NCBI GenBank assembly: GCA_945948535.1
Contig: CAMFBN010000001.1
Coordinates: forward strand, 1-64,000
DNA: 64,000 bases
Direction of reading: 5' to 3'
DNA from: an uncultured Clostridia bacterium
GTDB lineage: Bacteria; Bacillota; Clostridia; Oscillospirales; Oscillospiraceae
Below the pieces are notes generated by a model that was not told the DNA's origin, did not search any database, and worked only from the letters and a program-made list of their open reading frames with translations. The position numbers and the translations under genes were made by a program. Below, one piece after another: positions 7,591 to 16,176 of the stretch (position 1 is the stretch's first letter; every line of letters begins with the position of its first letter).

Positions 7591-7619
7591 ATCATATCAG
7601 AATCCTCAGGTAATTGCAA
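7591..7619 (-). promoter_or_regulatory. Sigma-A promoter of the bcp operon
   Basis: Minus strand: -35 TTGCAA (7614-7619), 17-bp spacer, -10 TATGAT (7591-7596). The start site would be about 30 nt before the bcp ATG, so the operon does not depend on the RNA transcribed further upstream. Confidence 0.7.
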
Positions 7620-7631
7620 GATACGCAAAGA

Positions 7632-7814
7632 AAAAGCCGCCCACTAGGCGGCACGACATAAAAAAACAACCCTCAGTATCGATTTTCCAATACTGAGGGT
7701 TGTTATTCACTCTTGGTATCTAGCATCATCGATTAGACCTCGCTTTCTACAGATTGGATATCCTTCCTCAGGTATCCGGGAGTTACATGATCATTGGACT
7801 CACTCCTTTTCTGT
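7632..7814 (-). ncRNA. Candidate small RNA or orphan attenuator leader
   Basis: A near-consensus minus-strand promoter (-35 TTGTAA 7844-7849, 17 bp, -10 TATTAT 7821-7826) predicts a start near 7814. The transcript would have AAGGAG followed by a three-codon reading frame (ATG ATC ATG TAA, 7794-7783), then about 80 nt of unexplained sequence. Next come two consecutive hairpin-plus-U terminators: a perfect 15-bp stem at 7704-7665 followed by TTTTTTT, and GCCGCC/GGCGGC at 7652-7636 followed by TTTTTCTTT. The layout (mini-ORF, then terminator) is typical of ribosome-stalling attenuators. The downstream bcp operon has its own promoter, so this may be a free-standing sRNA or a leader whose gene was lost. 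Confidence 0.55.
7665..7704 (-). terminator. Perfect 15-bp intrinsic terminator ending the candidate sRNA
   Basis: AACAACCCTCAGTAT / ATACTGAGGGTTGTT with a 10-nt loop, followed on the minus strand by seven T residues. Confidence 0.8.
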
Positions 7815-7820
7815 ACCTAC

Positions 7821-7849
7821 ATAATACTGCGAAAATGGGTGATTTACAA
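7821..7849 (-). promoter_or_regulatory. Promoter of the candidate sRNA
   Basis: -35 TTGTAA (7844-7849), 17-bp spacer and -10 TATTAT (7821-7826) on the minus strand, divergent from the GNAT gene promoter about 75 bp away. Confidence 0.6.
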
Positions 7850-7924
7850 GATGGAATATTTCATAAAATAGTTTTCTGATTTCCGTATAACCGGTAGAAA
7901 TTTGCAACTTTTTTTAAGTTTATA

Positions 7925-7984
7925 TTGACGGTGTTTTTATGCTGTGCTATGATAGTAGTGTTGGGGCGGTTAGGTAACCGCCCC
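7925..7984 (+). promoter_or_regulatory. GNAT gene promoter with a palindromic leader hairpin
   Basis: -35 TTGACG (7925-7930), 17 bp, -10 TATGAT (7948-7953). The short leader then contains an inverted repeat, GGGGCGGTTA-GG-TAACCGCCCC (7963-7984), followed by GTTTTG and, 13 nt later, the AAGGAGG site of the gene. The repeat could be an operator or a small attenuating hairpin. Confidence 0.6.
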
Positions 7985-8013
7985 GTTTTGCGTAGCAAGG
8001 AGGCGTCATTTCA

Positions 8014-8694
8014 GTGAACTTGGAAACAAATCCTGTTCTGTATGCGGGTCTGATTCAGATACGCAAGCGTGGCACAGCAGAGATTCTGGAAGAGACGGAA
8101 AATGGAATCTTTCTGCTGGATACCATCAGCAACGGCGTTATGCTGGCTGTAGAGAATGTCGAGACGGGAAGGCAGTGGCTGCGGAAGCATTCAGATCTGC
8201 ATTACACACTACTTTCTGTGTTTGACAGAGAGCTGGTGGATTTTATTCGTGCAGAGTACGGACTGACAGAAGTTCTCGACTGCTATCAGGCGCTCTATCC
8301 ACTGAATACGCCTCCCGTCTGTGAGAAAAAACTGCAAATTCGATGTGGCACACAGCAGGAGCTGCCCATCGTTCTGGCACACTATGACAAGCTGAGTGAA
8401 GCAGAACTGAAACAGATCATTGCACGAGGGAATCTGTTTCTGGCTTTTCACAATGGAGAAGCCGTGGGATTTGTGGGTGAACATCTGGAGGGAAGCATGG
8501 GGCTGCTGGAGGTTTTTCCTGATTGCCGCAGGCAGGGATATGGTGCCGAGCTGGAGTCCTTTATGATTGGCCGTATGCTGGAGCGGGGACTTCTCCCCTA
8601 TTGTCAGGTCGAAGTGGATAATGAAAAATCGCTGGCACTACAGCGGAAACTTGGCATGACAGTGTCCAGGGAAAAGGTCTATTGGGTCTTTTAG
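8014..8694 (+). CDS. GNAT-family N-acetyltransferase
   Basis: GTG 8014 lies 9 nt after AAGGAGG. 226 residues. The first half (about 1-105) is an accessory alpha/beta region. The second half (about 110-226) is a GNAT fold with strand NLFLAFHNGEAVGFVGEH and the acetyl-CoA loop LEVFPDCRRQGYGAELES, which is the R/Q-x-x-G-x-G/A motif. It ends with VDNEKSLALQRKLGM, typical of the last helix. The substrate cannot be told from sequence. It is a monocistronic gene, convergent with the conjugation genes. Confidence 0.85.
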   Translation: MNLETNPVLYAGLIQIRKRGTAEILEETENGIFLLDTISNGVMLAVENVETGRQWLRKHSDLHYTLLSVFDRELVDFIRAEYGLTEVLDCYQALYPLNTPPVCEKKLQIRCGTQQELPIVLAHYDKLSEAELKQIIARGNLFLAFHNGEAVGFVGEHLEGSMGLLEVFPDCRRQGYGAELESFMIGRMLERGLLPYCQVEVDNEKSLALQRKLGMTVSREKVYWVF

Positions 8695-8718
8695 CCTGCT
8701 GCTCTGCTCTTCCATTTT

Positions 8719-10623
8719 CTAATACTGCGGAACTCCGTAACCGAAAACTTGATATCCGCCTATGGGGTAGCTCCTCTCCCGGCAGCTATCGGCGGTATTG
8801 CCCTCGATGGTATACACTCTACCGTTCTCCACTTTTTCCACGATTCCCGTGTGGTCGGGAACACCATTTCCATCCCAGTCGAAGAAGATAATCATACCGG
8901 GAGTTGGCGTGATTCTGTTATCTGCCCATTGGTTGCGCTGTTTGAACCAGTAGACGCCCCATTCACACCCGGAGAATTTGGGGATGATACCGGCGTCGAT
9001 ATAGCCGCATTGATTGGCGCACCAGCTTACAAAGCAGGCACACCATTCCACATGCTCTGTAAAACCGTACCAACGCCAGTAAGTTTTTCCGCCTACATTG
9101 CCAATCTGCGAAGCGGCAACCTCGACAATCAGTTGGGAATTGTCCGGGTCATAAAAAAGCTGCCCCAGAGGATAGTAACGCAGCACATGGGGAACATAGT
9201 CCATATCACCATAGCTTTCCCAGCCGTATTGCTCGGCGGTTTTCAGTGAAAACTCGATGGCATTTGCCTTGGAATACTCGCCGTATTTGTTCATTGCCCA
9301 GGTGATGTACCCCTGACCGTAGTTATAGCCCTGCAGCGCCAGCTTGATAGCATCCATATCTACCGGGCTTTCGCACTCAGCAATTTGCAGACTGTCGGCA
9401 AGATTCTGGATACCCACATTGATGGAATATTCCGGGTCGGTGATAGAGCCGGGGGTGTGGGGATAGAGAGTATTGAAATTACACTCAGAGCATTGCATGG
9501 GATCGGTACCCCTGCCACCGGATTCCTGCATCATCGCAGCCTCAATCAGAAGCACATAATCCGGGATTCCGTGTTCTTTGGCGTACTTCTGAATGATCGG
9601 CTCGTAGGCTTTCACCTCCTCGCTGACCGGCAAAATCTCCGTGTTATCCTCATCACTGGCAAGCATCATTCCGGCGAAACACATCACAATTAAAACGATC
9701 ACTAAAGTCAGGACTATACCACCACCAGCGGCAACTACGGAAATCAGCTCCTGCATCGCCTGGGCAATTGCTTTCGCGGCTCTGGCAGTATAGTCAGCCG
9801 CTTTCTTCGCAACGGTAGCCGTCGCTTTCGCTGCTACATGACTGCGATGTGCGGTTTTGGCGGCAATAAGGGCGGCTTTCTGGGCTGTCTTGGCTACGGC
9901 TTGCGTGGACTTTATGGCGGTTCCGCCCATGTGTTCCACGATTTTCACTGTGGAGCCTGCTGTTTTAATGGTGCGTTCGGAAGTCTTGATCGTAATGTTC
10001 TCTACAGATTTCACCGTCTGCTTGGTTGCAGCAGTCTTTGCCGTTGGGACGCGGTGGCTGCGGGATACCTTTCCTTCACGGGAAACCTGCGGCACAGAAG
10101 GTGAAGTCTGCTGGGAGGTCCTTTTTGCCCTCAACTCCGCCTTGGCAGAAGCAATCTGTTGCTGGTGCACCGCTTCCTGCTGTTTAATCGGAGAGCCAGC
10201 TTCGGTATGCCCAACGCCGCCAGAGGAAACAGCCCCATCGGGAGATACCCGGTGGAGCTGCTGTGCATTGCGAGTGTTATGCCCTGATTGGGGTATATTG
10301 GGAGGTGCTTGCTGATTCTCGGGCGTTGATTGCCGGGGTTTCTGTGTTTCATTGTGCTGGGAAAACTGTTTCTGTGCGCCCTGAATGATACGGTGCCCCT
10401 GCACATCCACCTGATGAATCGCTTCACGGGTCACAGTGGAAACGCCGTCGGTCATTTGATTTGTGGCGTACTCCTCGCTGTTACCCTCCGAAGAATAAAC
10501 GCTGTGTTCCGCTTTATCCTTTGCCTGCACATAGGCATCCTTCATGCGCTGTCCAGCCAGTGTGCTGCGGTCAACCGCCTTTATGGTCCCCGATACCACA
10601 TCTCTGGTTTTGATATCAGGCAT
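8719..10623 (-). CDS. Conjugation-associated lysozyme/CHAP protein (CD1107-like)
   Basis: 634 residues in three parts. The N-terminal ~290 residues are a Gln/Ala/Lys-rich cytoplasmic region. One membrane helix follows near residue 300 (ISVVAAGGGIVLTLVIVLIV). The extracellular part has a lysozyme-like transglycosylase domain (about 345-470, catalytic-type AAMMQESGGRGTDPMQC) and a C-terminal CHAP amidase/peptidase domain (about 510-634) with Cys in EWCACFVSWCANQ and His in PDHTGIVEKVENG. It would open the cell wall during conjugation, like the VirB1-type hydrolases of Tn916/Tn1549. The start overlaps the end of virB4 by 8 bp, keeping the usual element order. Confidence 0.88.
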   Translation of the reverse strand: MPDIKTRDVVSGTIKAVDRSTLAGQRMKDAYVQAKDKAEHSVYSSEGNSEEYATNQMTDGVSTVTREAIHQVDVQGHRIIQGAQKQFSQHNETQKPRQSTPENQQAPPNIPQSGHNTRNAQQLHRVSPDGAVSSGGVGHTEAGSPIKQQEAVHQQQIASAKAELRAKRTSQQTSPSVPQVSREGKVSRSHRVPTAKTAATKQTVKSVENITIKTSERTIKTAGSTVKIVEHMGGTAIKSTQAVAKTAQKAALIAAKTAHRSHVAAKATATVAKKAADYTARAAKAIAQAMQELISVVAAGGGIVLTLVIVLIVMCFAGMMLASDEDNTEILPVSEEVKAYEPIIQKYAKEHGIPDYVLLIEAAMMQESGGRGTDPMQCSECNFNTLYPHTPGSITDPEYSINVGIQNLADSLQIAECESPVDMDAIKLALQGYNYGQGYITWAMNKYGEYSKANAIEFSLKTAEQYGWESYGDMDYVPHVLRYYPLGQLFYDPDNSQLIVEVAASQIGNVGGKTYWRWYGFTEHVEWCACFVSWCANQCGYIDAGIIPKFSGCEWGVYWFKQRNQWADNRITPTPGMIIFFDWDGNGVPDHTGIVEKVENGRVYTIEGNTADSCRERSYPIGGYQVFGYGVPQY

Positions 10624-11125
10624 TGCAATCTACCCGCCCTTTGGCAAACAACCCCTCACCGGGTTTGGTGGTAATCAGCTTATACAGTTCTGTATTGGCT
10701 GGGAATCTATTGACGAAAGGAACCAGTGCACTGCCATAGCGCATCAGGCCGCATCCTGCTTCCGAACCATTCACATAGCTCATCTGTTCCGGGGAAATGT
10801 TCAGCAGCTTGGAAAGCCGTTCCTGATCGGATTCCGCCTGATTCAGCATGACAACAAATTCGGAGTTGGATACCATGGTGCTGGCCTGCACAGAATCCAG
10901 CATATATTCCACATTTTGGGTGATAGCACAGGGGGCTGCATTCCGCTTTCGGAACTGACGCCATGCGGAAGTGAAAAAGTTGCCGCTGTATTCGTTCTCA
11001 TAGGCGATGTGAAATTCATCCACGAAAATGTGGGTTTTCTTCCCGTGCGCCCAGTTGTAGTTGACCCGGTTGATCATGGCATCGGTAATAGTGACAAATC
11101 CCGGCTGCTTCAGCTCCTCACCCAA
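10616..11125 (-). pseudogene. virB4: VirB4 ATPase, C-terminal piece (internal deletion)
   Basis: This is the C-terminal third of a conjugative VirB4/TrsE ATPase: THIFVDEFHIAYENEYSG (Walker B with DEFH), then WRQFRKRNAAPCAITQNVE and LVPFVNRFPANTELYKL. The reading frame begins at a TTG in the middle of the protein with no ribosome binding site. Immediately upstream, out of frame with 11136-12437, the DNA still encodes YDIHDLGEEL, the normal preceding VirB4 segment. The two pieces are therefore one gene that lost an internal block and also changed frame. This piece alone cannot bind ATP. Confidence 0.82.
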
Positions 11126-11135
11126 ATCGTGGATG

Positions 11136-12437
11136 TCATAGGACTGGATTCATGTTGCAGAGAATCAGATTGTGGGAAATGGCATTCTCCCCAAAATAGA
11201 TACCACCCGGCTCTTGAATTTCCTGCACCTTAAAGGGCATGAATACCGCAAGGCTCTCTGTGGTCAGAGTTCGGAAGGTATCAATCTTCCGGGTGCCGAT
11301 GGGCAGAGCGGTATTCAGACCGTCAAGCTGCTGATACCGCAGCACTGCCATCTGGCACATATGATCTGCCGCTACCTTGAGGAGCGCATCGGTGTCCGCA
11401 TCCAGTTCCGCCTTGGTATCCGCAAGATGGACGATGGTCAGCACCGACAGCATCATTCGCTGGTCACGGGAGGTCAGATCGGTCATATATTCCTTAGTTT
11501 CCCGGCGCTGCTGCTCCATATCGTAGGGAACGATGGCAGAAAAGTTATTGTTGGCGTTCTGCCTGCGCTGCCAATTGGTGATGTTGGTTTCCACGCCCAG
11601 CATCTTCCGTTCCACCTCCCGCACCGCTTCATCAGTGGCAACGGGGATGATGTCGATGGACAGCATCATGCTTCGGCTCTGGTCGGTCAGTTTCGTCACA
11701 AGCTGATCGGAAATGAAGGACGCATAATCCTTGAGGTAAATTACTCTGGCGTACTTGCCGCCCAGCATCAGATAGTCACTGTGCTTTTCCACGGAATCGG
11801 GGCAGATGTAATCCCGGAAATCATGCCCCTTGCGCATCATGTCCTGCATATCGAAGTGGAAGTATACTTCCTCGTCGCTGCGGTAGAAATCGTGTAGTAC
11901 CCGGAGCTTTTCTGTTGCATTCATTTCCGTGACCTTGGCTCCCAGAGCGGCAAAACGGGCGGTCAACTCTGCGCCCACACGGGCAAAGTAGGCTCTGGCA
12001 TCCTCAATATTCTTCTTACAGACAGATACTGTAACATACTTCTCTTGAATGATGCCGTTGCCACCCGTGGCCTTGCTCATGATGACATCGTTGTACTCCA
12101 TACGGTAGTAATCCAGATAGTCATTTTTCAGCTTCATCAGAACCGTATCCGCAAAGTTTTTTCGATTGAGATGCCGGTTGTTCAGGGTGATCTTGGTGGT
12201 AGCACCGCAGTCCAGACTGTTAATCAGCGCTGCATACGCCAGAAACAGCTTCTTCTTCGCTTCCTGAGATGCCACCATATAGTTGATGTCCGTGAACTTA
12301 AATGTCTTGGAATACCGGGTTCCCACAAGGAAAATGCCATCGCTCCACATACACTTGATCGGTATAACATCCTGTACCCGTTTCGGAACACGGTACGGCT
12401 CCTGATCTTTTTTCATAACCTGCTTAATCGCTTTCAT
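11136..12437 (-). pseudogene. virB4: VirB4 ATPase, N-terminal piece (internal deletion)
   Basis: 433 residues match the N-terminal part of Tn1549-type VirB4, from MKAIKQVMKKDQEPY to GIYFGENAISHNLILCN, where the family normally continues into the Walker A loop. Here the chain ends after five more codons (MNPVL, stop). Intact family members have about 780-800 residues. The two pieces here total about 600, so roughly 200 residues containing Walker A are missing. Its start overlaps prgI by 14 bp. Loss of VirB4 should abolish mating-pair formation by this element. Confidence 0.85.
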
Positions 12438-12795
12438 GCTGCTTTCTGGCCTCCTTTTCGTGTTTTGCGATGGTGTCTTTCATAATCTCATAGTAAAGAT
12501 TGGTGGGATGGAAGCGAATGACCTTCGGTTCCAGAATCTCCGAACGGAACCAGACCCACAGGAATTTCTCTGCTGGCATCCCGTGGTAGGAAAGAAAGCC
12601 CAGTGCGGCGAAGGGAGCTGCACCAAGCATACAGACCCAGGATACCGCTTCCGTACCCAGAATGGGATTCAGCCAGAAGTATAGACCCACCGCCGCACCG
12701 ACTGCCAATAACGAACAAAGGGTCTGCCGCAGAGACAGACCCATAAACATGGATTCGTGGTAGTCACGAATTTCCCGATTGATTTTGATTTCCAT
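12424..12795 (-). CDS. prgI: PrgI-family membrane protein (VirB3-like)
   Basis: 123 residues. The N-terminus MEIKINREIRDYHESMFMGL is the family signature. It is followed by two membrane helices (about 24-45 and 50-72) and a C-terminal cytoplasmic segment with KFLWVWFRSEILEPKV. PrgI proteins are inner-membrane parts of Gram-positive type IV secretion channels and sit next to VirB4, as here. The gene looks intact although its partner virB4 is broken. Confidence 0.88.
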   Translation of the reverse strand: MEIKINREIRDYHESMFMGLSLRQTLCSLLAVGAAVGLYFWLNPILGTEAVSWVCMLGAAPFAALGFLSYHGMPAEKFLWVWFRSEILEPKVIRFHPTNLYYEIMKDTIAKHEKEARKQHESD

Positions 12796-12805
12796 AAACT
12801 CCTCC

Positions 12806-13642
12806 TTATAAGCCCATCATTTCCCGCACTACTCGGTCAGCCATTTTCACGGTGCCGACAAGGATCAGCATATTGAACACCAGTTCTCCTACATAGCTCC
12901 AAACCATGCTCACGGCGGCGGCATTGGGGTCAACTACCGGGGGCGAAGCGGCAAACAGGGAGAAAATGATGCAGCCCAGCACGATGATAGCGCCCTCCAG
13001 ACAGACCGCCGCATAGGACTTGATAAAAGAAATGCCAATGCTCTGGGTCGGCTCTCCGGCAAATGCAGACAGCGGAACGGGAGCGATGGCGGTGTAGAGG
13101 TAAAGCTTAAAAAAACGCCCGTACACCGTCATAATCATCACGAAGGACAGTACCGTAATCAGCAAACCACCGATCAGCGTCACCGCCCACAGAGGAATGG
13201 ATTCAAAGAATCCGCAGTCCTCCACGGCGGTGATAATCTCCGTTGGCAGGACGGCAGTCTGTACGGAACCAAAACCGGCTGCGGACATGATGGTGGACAC
13301 CAGCCCTTGGGCAATAGAAAACAGAGCGTTCATCAGCTCTAATCCATGAGTCACTGCCGCTTTTGCCAGGGCAAAGCGAACGAATACCTTGACCGCAACT
13401 TCTGGTCGTTTCAGGTCTGCAAAGCTGCCGCAGGTTTTCATCACACCCATAAAAAAGAACAGCACGATCAAAGCAAGGCCCACTGCCTGTACAGCGCCGT
13501 GGATGCCAACCATGACATTCCAAATGCTGCCGCCCTTGAATGCCTGGGGCGATTGTGTTACCAGTGTCCAGATTTCCGCCAGCTTTTCATTCCATGTTTC
13601 CAGCGCATTTTGCAGGTTCTGGACAACCCAATTATCAGACAT
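12806..13642 (-). CDS. VirB6/TrbL-like polytopic conjugation protein
   Basis: 278 residues with about six membrane helices. Segments include AVGLALIVLFFFMGVM (about 55-75), LWAVTLIGGLLITVLSFVMI (about 150-175), IIVLGCIIFSLFAA (about 220-235) and a last helix near 255. It lies between the Maff2-like and PrgI genes, the place of the Tn1549 channel protein. Its role would be the membrane pore of the DNA transfer apparatus. Intact by length. Confidence 0.82.
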   Translation of the reverse strand: MSDNWVVQNLQNALETWNEKLAEIWTLVTQSPQAFKGGSIWNVMVGIHGAVQAVGLALIVLFFFMGVMKTCGSFADLKRPEVAVKVFVRFALAKAAVTHGLELMNALFSIAQGLVSTIMSAAGFGSVQTAVLPTEIITAVEDCGFFESIPLWAVTLIGGLLITVLSFVMIMTVYGRFFKLYLYTAIAPVPLSAFAGEPTQSIGISFIKSYAAVCLEGAIIVLGCIIFSLFAASPPVVDPNAAAVSMVWSYVGELVFNMLILVGTVKMADRVVREMMGL

Positions 13643-13795
13643 TTTTACTCCTTTCTATCCGAAATTGAAATTATAGAAATTGTAAATCGAATTTGTTATT
13701 CACAAAATTCCATTTATTTTGATAGGATATTTTCACAAAATTCCTACAATTATTTATGATGATTTCACATTTTTCCTTTTTTGGGTCGATAAAAA

Positions 13796-13830
13796 GAAAA
13801 GCGGGACGAAAAATCGTCCCGCACAATGTG
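13796..13830 (-). terminator. Intrinsic terminator after the Maff2-like gene
   Basis: A 9-bp perfect stem GCGGGACGA / TCGTCCCGC with AAAA loop (13801-13822) is followed on the minus strand by TTTTCTTTTT. It falls between the Maff2-like and VirB6-like genes and probably makes the pilin-like gene's message more abundant than the downstream ones. Confidence 0.7.
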
Positions 13831-13834
13831 AATA

Positions 13835-14191
13835 TCAGCCAGTAATCAGGGTCAGAATCTCCTTGGCAAAGGTGATGATAACGCCACCGGCAAGGGTCAG
13901 GAAGCCGTTGGAACGCTGGGACGGGTCATGGGACTGAAAAGACAGAACCACCTGCACAATGCCCCAGCCCAGCAGGATCATACCCACCGCACGGATCATG
14001 CCGAAGATGAAGTCAGACAGATTGTTGACAACGGTGAGGGGGTCACCGCCGGTTGCAGATGCAGGCAATACCAGACTGGAGCAAAGAGCTAGTGCCACCA
14101 CCACAGCGCGGTAGCGGCGGAAGCCATTCTTCACATTGGAAGGCATGGGCAGCTTTTCGGTTTTCTTCTCAGTTTTCTTAAAGAACTTCAT
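13835..14191 (-). CDS. Maff2-family VirB2-like small membrane protein
   Basis: 118 residues: a basic N-terminus, a signal-like hydrophobic helix (about 30-48, VVVALALCSSLVLPASATG), then two more hydrophobic helices (MIRAVGMILLGWGIVQVVLS and TLAGGVIITFAKEIL). Size and topology resemble VirB2/TrbC pilin-type proteins, and its place just after virD4 is that of the Maff2 protein in Tn1549-like elements. It overlaps virD4 by 14 bp. Confidence 0.82.
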   Translation of the reverse strand: MKFFKKTEKKTEKLPMPSNVKNGFRRYRAVVVALALCSSLVLPASATGGDPLTVVNNLSDFIFGMIRAVGMILLGWGIVQVVLSFQSHDPSQRSNGFLTLAGGVIITFAKEILTLITG

Positions 14192-15995
14192 TGTTATTTC
14201 CTCCAGATAATAATTCCGCTTCTATTTCTTCATCAGAAAGAAGCTCAAATTCGATTTCGGACAGGTTGATAAATCTCGTTTCCGTACGGGAAACAGTGGA
14301 CAGGGACAGGCTTCCCACGGACAGCTCTGTGCCGCCGTGGACATAGGGCGCACCTCCTTTCTCCGGGGTAAACTTCACATTGGGGTGGTTCAGCAGGTCG
14401 TACTTTTCATCCATAATGGGCATTTCGCCCCGGATGAACAGCAGCGCATACCGGTTGTCCAGCATCCGCACCTCCGCCGCATCCAGCAGCTCCCGCCCGG
14501 TGATCTGCCAGTTGGTGGAGTAGTTGCCGCTGCGCCCGGAGCTTTTGCCGTAGGTGTTCAAATCAATGGTCTGTTTGCCGAGGTAGGATTCCGCAATCAT
14601 CTTGTGGGTGCCAGTCTCATTGCCGCCCAGATAGAGAAATTCATCGCAGTTGCCCAGTATGGACTCCCATTGCTTTTCAAACAGGTTCTTTAACTGGGCG
14701 ATATTCTGAATGATAATGGACACGAACACATTCCGGGATCGCATGGTCGCCAGCAACTTGTCAAAATCATCCGGCAGGCTCACATTGGCGAACTCGTCCA
14801 TGAGAAAATGAACAGGAACCGGCAGGGCACCCTTATACTTATCGTCCGCCAGACGGAATAACTGCTCAAAGGTGCAGCTGTAGACCATACTGACCAGGAA
14901 ATTAAAGCTCACATCATGGTCGGGAATCAGGGCGAACAGAGCAACCTTCTTCTCACCCAGAGATGCCAGTTCCAGTTCATCGGTGGCAGTCAGCGCCGCA
15001 ACGCTGGCAAGGTTGAATTTCTCCAGTCTCGCCGCCAGAGTGATCTGAATGGATTTCAGGGTTTTGGCAGAACCGGAATGGTAGTCCTTGTAATACTTCA
15101 CGGCGATGTGGTCGGGATTGCGCATTTCCAGCCGTTCAAACAGCTCGTCCAGTGGGGATTGATAGGTGTCGTCATCCTCACGGACTTCTCCGGCCCGAAG
15201 CATCTCCATGACCATGGGGAAATTCTGTTCTTCCTCCGGTGCTTCATAGAGCAGGTAGAAAATGATGGCGGACAGCAGCATGGATGCCGCTGTGTCCCAG
15301 AACGGGTCGTTGGACTGGCTCCCCTTGGGGGTGGTAGCTTTGAACAGGCTGGTCACTAATTTTTGCACATCGTTGTCCGTTTGCAGATACGCAAAGGGAT
15401 TGAAGCAATGGCTTTTCTCCATGGAAAGAAGGTCCAACACCTTGATTTCATAGCCCCGCATTTTCAGGAAGGTGCCCGTCATGCGAAGAAGTTCCCCCTT
15501 GCAGTCCAGCACAAAGTAGGAAGAACAGGCTTGCAGCAGATTGATGAGGGCATAGAACCGGCTCTTGCCGGAGCCGCTGCCGCCAACCACCACGGTATTC
15601 AGATTGCGTCGGTGCTTCCTGCCGTCCAGACCCATGCGGACATGCTTGGTGAACACCTTGTTTGCCTCCGGGTCTTTCGCCTGATACTTCTTGTTCACGG
15701 CGGTAGCGCTGCCCCATTTGGCGGAGCCGTGTTCCTCTCCCCTGCGGTAATTGCGCCTGGAGGACAGGGCAACGCCAATGGACAGAGCGTAGATGAGCAG
15801 AAAAATAAGGACAGTTTTTTGACTGTCCTCACATAGCTCGATATGAAAGGGATTCTCCATTGCCGCCGGGAATTGTGCCACGATCTCCATAAGACCGCCA
15901 CTCACAAAAGGGGCTATCAGCAGGGCCAGCCACACCACCGGGATGATACCAAGGATGCACAGGATTTTTATGGTGCGCTGCTCATCGTTCTTCAC
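14178..15995 (-). CDS. virD4: VirD4/TraG-type coupling ATPase
   Basis: 605 residues. Two N-terminal membrane helices (about 10-32 and 58-78) precede the cytoplasmic ATPase. Walker A is VVGGSGSGKSRFYAL (about residue 135) and Walker B is VHFLMDEFANVSLP (about residue 395), followed by SIIIQNIAQLKNLFEKQW. The protein links the relaxosome to the secretion channel. It looks full length. Its last ~35 codons are duplicated as a stray fragment at 20847-20975 on the opposite strand. It is encoded between a small ORF (15982-16173) and the Maff2-like gene, with overlaps on both sides. Confidence 0.92.
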   Translation of the reverse strand: MKNDEQRTIKILCILGIIPVVWLALLIAPFVSGGLMEIVAQFPAAMENPFHIELCEDSQKTVLIFLLIYALSIGVALSSRRNYRRGEEHGSAKWGSATAVNKKYQAKDPEANKVFTKHVRMGLDGRKHRRNLNTVVVGGSGSGKSRFYALINLLQACSSYFVLDCKGELLRMTGTFLKMRGYEIKVLDLLSMEKSHCFNPFAYLQTDNDVQKLVTSLFKATTPKGSQSNDPFWDTAASMLLSAIIFYLLYEAPEEEQNFPMVMEMLRAGEVREDDDTYQSPLDELFERLEMRNPDHIAVKYYKDYHSGSAKTLKSIQITLAARLEKFNLASVAALTATDELELASLGEKKVALFALIPDHDVSFNFLVSMVYSCTFEQLFRLADDKYKGALPVPVHFLMDEFANVSLPDDFDKLLATMRSRNVFVSIIIQNIAQLKNLFEKQWESILGNCDEFLYLGGNETGTHKMIAESYLGKQTIDLNTYGKSSGRSGNYSTNWQITGRELLDAAEVRMLDNRYALLFIRGEMPIMDEKYDLLNHPNVKFTPEKGGAPYVHGGTELSVGSLSLSTVSRTETRFINLSEIEFELLSDEEIEAELLSGGNNNEVL

Positions 15996-16173
15996 GGGAC
16001 TTACCCCTTACCTTTTTGGTGGGTGCGTCAATGGCTTTCAGAAGCACCTCGTCCACAATGTCTGTGGGACGCTCCTCGCCAATCAGGTCATTGCGCATTT
16101 CATTCAGAGCATTGATGACCACCCCATGCTCGTACCTGTCCAGCTCCAGAACACGCTTTTCTTCCTTTGCCAT
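15982..16173 (-). CDS. Small conjugative-element protein (63 aa)
   Basis: A charged helical protein, MAKEEKRVLELDRYEHGVV... with DIVDEVLLKAIDAPTKK, in the slot between the ArdC-like gene and virD4 where Tn1549-like elements carry a short conserved gene. It overlaps virD4 by 14 bp and follows the ArdC-like gene by 3 nt. No known domain; a regulatory or relaxosome accessory role is possible but unproven. Confidence 0.7.
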   Translation of the reverse strand: MAKEEKRVLELDRYEHGVVINALNEMRNDLIGEERPTDIVDEVLLKAIDAPTKKVRGKSREER

Positions 16174-16176
16174 ATA

